In this document: positions 62,143-62,532 of the stretch, piece by piece
How positions within the stretch are numbered: the stretch's first letter is position 1
How the letters are laid out: every line of letters starts with the position of its first letter
From: Fidelibacterota bacterium
GTDB lineage: Bacteria; Fidelibacterota; UBA8477; JABMPR01
Direction of reading: 5' to 3'
Assembly (NCBI GenBank): GCA_016845065.1
Contig: JAERTG010000099.1
Coordinates: 1-62,532, forward strand
DNA: 62,532 nt
Position numbers and translations under genes: made by a program
The notes under the pieces: model-generated
What the model was told of the DNA's origin: nothing
The model's database searches: none
The model's input: the letters and a program-made list of their open reading frames with translations, nothing else

Positions 62143-62532
62143 ATGCAACGAAAAGCTACTATTTATACACTTATCCTTATGGTCTTGACCTTCAGTCTGG
62201 CTTTTGGACAAGCCCATACAGAAGATTTTGAAGATGGTGATGTCAGTGAATGGCAGACCTTTTTTGCTAACGAAGAGAACATCCAGGTCGTTGATATGAC
62301 CTCTGCACCAGCTGTATTAATTGGTGGTGATGACAAGGTTGGATACCTTCAGGACATTGACGGATCCTATACAGGTATAGCAAATGTCTTAACAGGAACC
62401 ACCAGCGATGTCAACTATACTGTTGAAGCAGATGTGTATGTTTACACTGATCCGGTTGGATCATCTGCCTATAGTGGTCTGGTTGCATACGCAGACTCAT
62501 CCTTAGATTATTATGTCAAGCTGGTTGTCGAT
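62143..62532 (+). CDS. Partial exported protein cut by the window end
   Basis: An open frame of 130 codons continues past the edge. The start is ATG 62143 with GAGGAG about 8 nt before it. Residues 1-23 form a signal peptide (MVLTFSLAFGQAH). The mature part starts with EDFEDGDVSEWQTFF, the opening of LamG/concanavalin-like or carbohydrate-binding domains. It lies 70 bp after the TetR gene on the same strand, so it may be its target. The C-terminal part is unknown. Confidence 0.82.
   Translation, partial: MQRKATIYTLILMVLTFSLAFGQAHTEDFEDGDVSEWQTFFANEENIQVVDMTSAPAVLIGGDDKVGYLQDIDGSYTGIANVLTGTTSDVNYTVEADVYVYTDPVGSSAYSGLVAYADSSLDYYVKLVVD

Overview
The window looks like a chromosomal segment of a Gram-negative (diderm) bacterium. 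It encodes lipid A enzymes (LpxB, LpxK, a DUF374 acyltransferase), SurA-type periplasmic foldases, YidC, a DUF3078 outer-membrane barrel and several lipoproteins. The DUF3078 protein, the long GroES-like co-chaperonin, the giant choice-of-anchor-D/SdrD-type surface protein and the many secreted metallopeptidases point to the Bacteroidota/FCB side of the tree. Candidatus Marinimicrobia (Neomarinimicrobiota) or a close relative is my best guess, but this is family recognition and not a phylogenetic result. No rRNA or tRNA gene, insertion sequence, prophage or CRISPR array was seen.

Region 1 (1-14.7 kb) is an origin-proximal housekeeping block. Reading leftward from rpmH come rnpA, yidD, yidC, mnmE, mnmG, mfd and three SurA-like PPIases, closed by a terminator at 281-314. 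dnaA reads rightward from the other side of the rpmH intergenic region. A perfect ParB-binding parS site lies in the mnmG/mfd overlap and a 15/16 parS at the mnmG 5' end. DnaA-box-like sites occur both at 113-219 and just upstream of dnaA, so two stretches compete as oriC candidates. The 5' end of rnpA lies out of frame inside rpmH.

Region 2 (14.7-22.2 kb) is a surface-glycan cluster directly behind dnaA: a Bcp peroxiredoxin, a FemAB/GNAT-like protein, a membrane glycosyltransferase, a flippase and three glycosyltransferase-like proteins, mostly with overlapping ends. It closes at a terminator that overlaps the next, convergent gene.

Region 3 (22.2-34.9 kb) is mixed: an XRE regulator with a YjbR-like protein, oligoendopeptidase F, a GroES-like protein with DUF1844, a SpoIID-domain protein, a hybrid-length multi-PAS histidine kinase with its receiver-only partner, and a DUF3078 barrel. 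It ends with a small cassette that is the best candidate for something undescribed. That cassette has a hairpin-rich leader, a 72-residue secreted two-cysteine peptide, a propeller-like secreted protein, and a MauE/DoxX-like membrane protein with a CGC motif.

Region 4 (34.9-47.6 kb) holds a PreP-like M16 peptidase and a 3 kb-residue surface protein built from 16 choice-of-anchor-D repeats, five SdrD-like modules, a DUF6923-like segment and a terminal DUF11 domain. Region 5 (47.6-52.6 kb) holds an orphan TrpF-like/MmcQ pair and a lipid A operon (Gfo/Idh oxidoreductase, lpxB, acyltransferase, lpxK). In this operon lpxB has no canonical start codon. Region 6 (52.8-62.5 kb) holds M32 carboxypeptidase, an AHSA1-like protein, GpmI, an M16 and an atypical M1 metallopeptidase, and a TetR regulator with a palindromic operator upstream. 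A secreted protein is cut off by the window end.
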